Below are positions 4,981-5,636 of a DNA stretch of 5,636 nucleotides, in pieces. Both the position numbers and the translations under genes were made by a program. Source of the stretch: Spirochaetaceae bacterium (GTDB lineage Bacteria; Spirochaetota; Spirochaetia; DSM-2461); the NCBI GenBank assembly GCA_003246505.1, contig QKAI01000058.1:1-5636 (forward strand), in the 5' to 3' direction. The notes under the pieces are model-generated. The model was not told the DNA's origin and did not search any database. It saw only the letters and a list, made by a program, of their open reading frames with translations. Each line of letters starts with the position of its first letter. Within the stretch, counting starts at the first letter, position 1.

Positions 4981-5636
4981 TCCCGGGCGATTGTCAGGGA
5001 GCGGATATCCTCCGCTCCCGCCTCCTTCAGGATGCGATAACACTCCCTGAGAGTGGCTCCGGTCGTATAGACGTCGTCGATGAGTAGGACTTTTTTTGGA
5101 ACCGGTTTTCCGGGGAAACGATGGAAGAACCTGCCCGAGATCGCTTTCTGCCTTTCCGACCGGTTGAGTTTTTTTTGTGATACCCCTCCCCTTTTTCCCA
5201 GAATATCCGACCTGTCCCAGCCGCTTCTCGTAAGATCTTTGACGATCAGATCAACCTGGTCCCATCCGGTACGGAAAATTTTCCTTCGGGAAGGGGGGAC
5301 GGGAACTAGGGCATAATCCCGCCAGTCTCCCCTGTCAAGGGTTGTGTCAATCAGTCGGGAGAAGAGCCTTGCGAGCCTTTTGTCCCCCTGGAATTTATAT
5401 ATTCCTATCAATTCCCGGGGTATGCCCCGATAGGCAAAGAGGGTGTGATTCCTCACCGTCCCATCCTCCCGACGGCATTCGGTGCAGAGGCCTGTCTCCG
5501 TGAGGAGTTTCATTCCGCAGCGTGAGCAGAAACGGTCACTGTCACGGCGGAAAAAACACTCCCCTTCCAGATCCCGCAGGCAGTTCCGGCAGATGCCGAA
5601 CAGGAGGGAATCCCCGTCCAGACTCCCGCAGAGGAC
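4977..5636 (-). CDS. comF: ComF-family phosphoribosyltransferase-like protein, 5' end outside window
   Basis: The frame stays open to the right edge, giving 219 visible residues; the ATG at 5513 is internal, because cysteine motifs precede it. Counting from the edge, cysteines at 16/19 (CRNC), 37/40 (CSRC) and 51/54 (CTEC) form CxxC pairs, and Cys3 (VLCG) looks like the second half of another pair. This is the zinc-ribbon-like N-terminus of ComF. It is followed by YKFQGDKRLARLFS near 80-93, PVPPSRR near 112-118, LNRSERQKAISGRF near 157-170 and the type I PRTase PRPP loop VLLIDDVYTTGAT at 183-195. The usual RGFNQ motif appears as RTGWDQ. ComF proteins act in the cytoplasm in DNA uptake and transformation in naturally competent bacteria, but the family is also common in non-competent species, so competence cannot be claimed. 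The TAG stop interlocks with the fusA2 TAA (bases CTAA). Confidence 0.92.
   Translation of the reverse strand, partial: VLCGSLDGDSLLFGICRNCLRDLEGECFFRRDSDRFCSRCGMKLLTETGLCTECRREDGTVRNHTLFAYRGIPRELIGIYKFQGDKRLARLFSRLIDTTLDRGDWRDYALVPVPPSRRKIFRTGWDQVDLIVKDLTRSGWDRSDILGKRGGVSQKKLNRSERQKAISGRFFHRFPGKPVPKKVLLIDDVYTTGATLRECYRILKEAGAEDIRSLTIARD
4997..5019. repeat. Perfect 9-bp inverted repeat just past the fusA2 stop
   Basis: GGGAGCGGA (4997-5005) and TCCGCTCCC (5011-5019) are exact reverse complements separated by TATCC. This gives a GC-rich hairpin 17 nt after the fusA2 stop, within the last codons of the convergent comF-type gene. No run of T follows on either strand, so it lacks the U-tract of a standard intrinsic terminator. 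It could still limit read-through between the convergent genes or protect the fusA2 mRNA 3' end. It encodes part of an ordinary ComF C-terminus (AEDIRSL), so a chance origin in coding sequence is possible. Confidence 0.5.

Overview
The window reads as a compact stretch of a moderately GC-rich bacterial chromosome, most likely from a spirochaete. The best taxonomic clue is the EF-G paralogue at 2965-4980. Its start (MRNIGIMAHIDAGKTT) and overall character fit the second EF-G of spirochaetes and a few other phyla, the ribosome-recycling type. No mobile element, CRISPR array, RNA gene or phage gene is visible.

Left part (1-2427): an L-rhamnose catabolic locus. The window opens on the last 25 codons of an AraC-family regulator (+ strand). 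It converges on a two-gene minus-strand unit, rhaA (L-rhamnose isomerase) followed by a class II aldolase of the YuxG/RhaE type. The aldolase start codon and its strong Shine-Dalgarno lie inside the end of rhaA, so the two are probably translationally coupled. Together they would convert L-rhamnose to L-rhamnulose and cleave L-rhamnulose-1-phosphate to DHAP and L-lactaldehyde. The kinase (RhaB), a transporter and a lactaldehyde-handling enzyme are not in the window.

Middle (2428-2964): a 103-bp gap upstream of rhaA that probably holds its promoter; a small three-helix membrane protein of unknown function (minus strand); and a 77-bp divergent gap before the EF-G gene.

Right part (2965-5636): fusA2, encoding an EF-G2-like GTPase, converges with a 4-bp overlap on a ComF-family phosphoribosyltransferase gene (minus strand) that runs off the right edge.

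The least ordinary spot is the start of fusA2. Its ATG has no Shine-Dalgarno at working distance. Two readings compete. In one, a promoter (TTGATA, 17 bp, TACTAT preceded by TG) would start transcription at or next to the ATG, giving a leaderless mRNA. In the other, a six-codon leader ORF (MVLFPP, then stop) with a well-spaced Shine-Dalgarno overlaps the ATG as ATGA. Either would make synthesis of a recycling factor respond to unrecycled 70S ribosomes. This is inference. I found no other candidate for an undescribed system.
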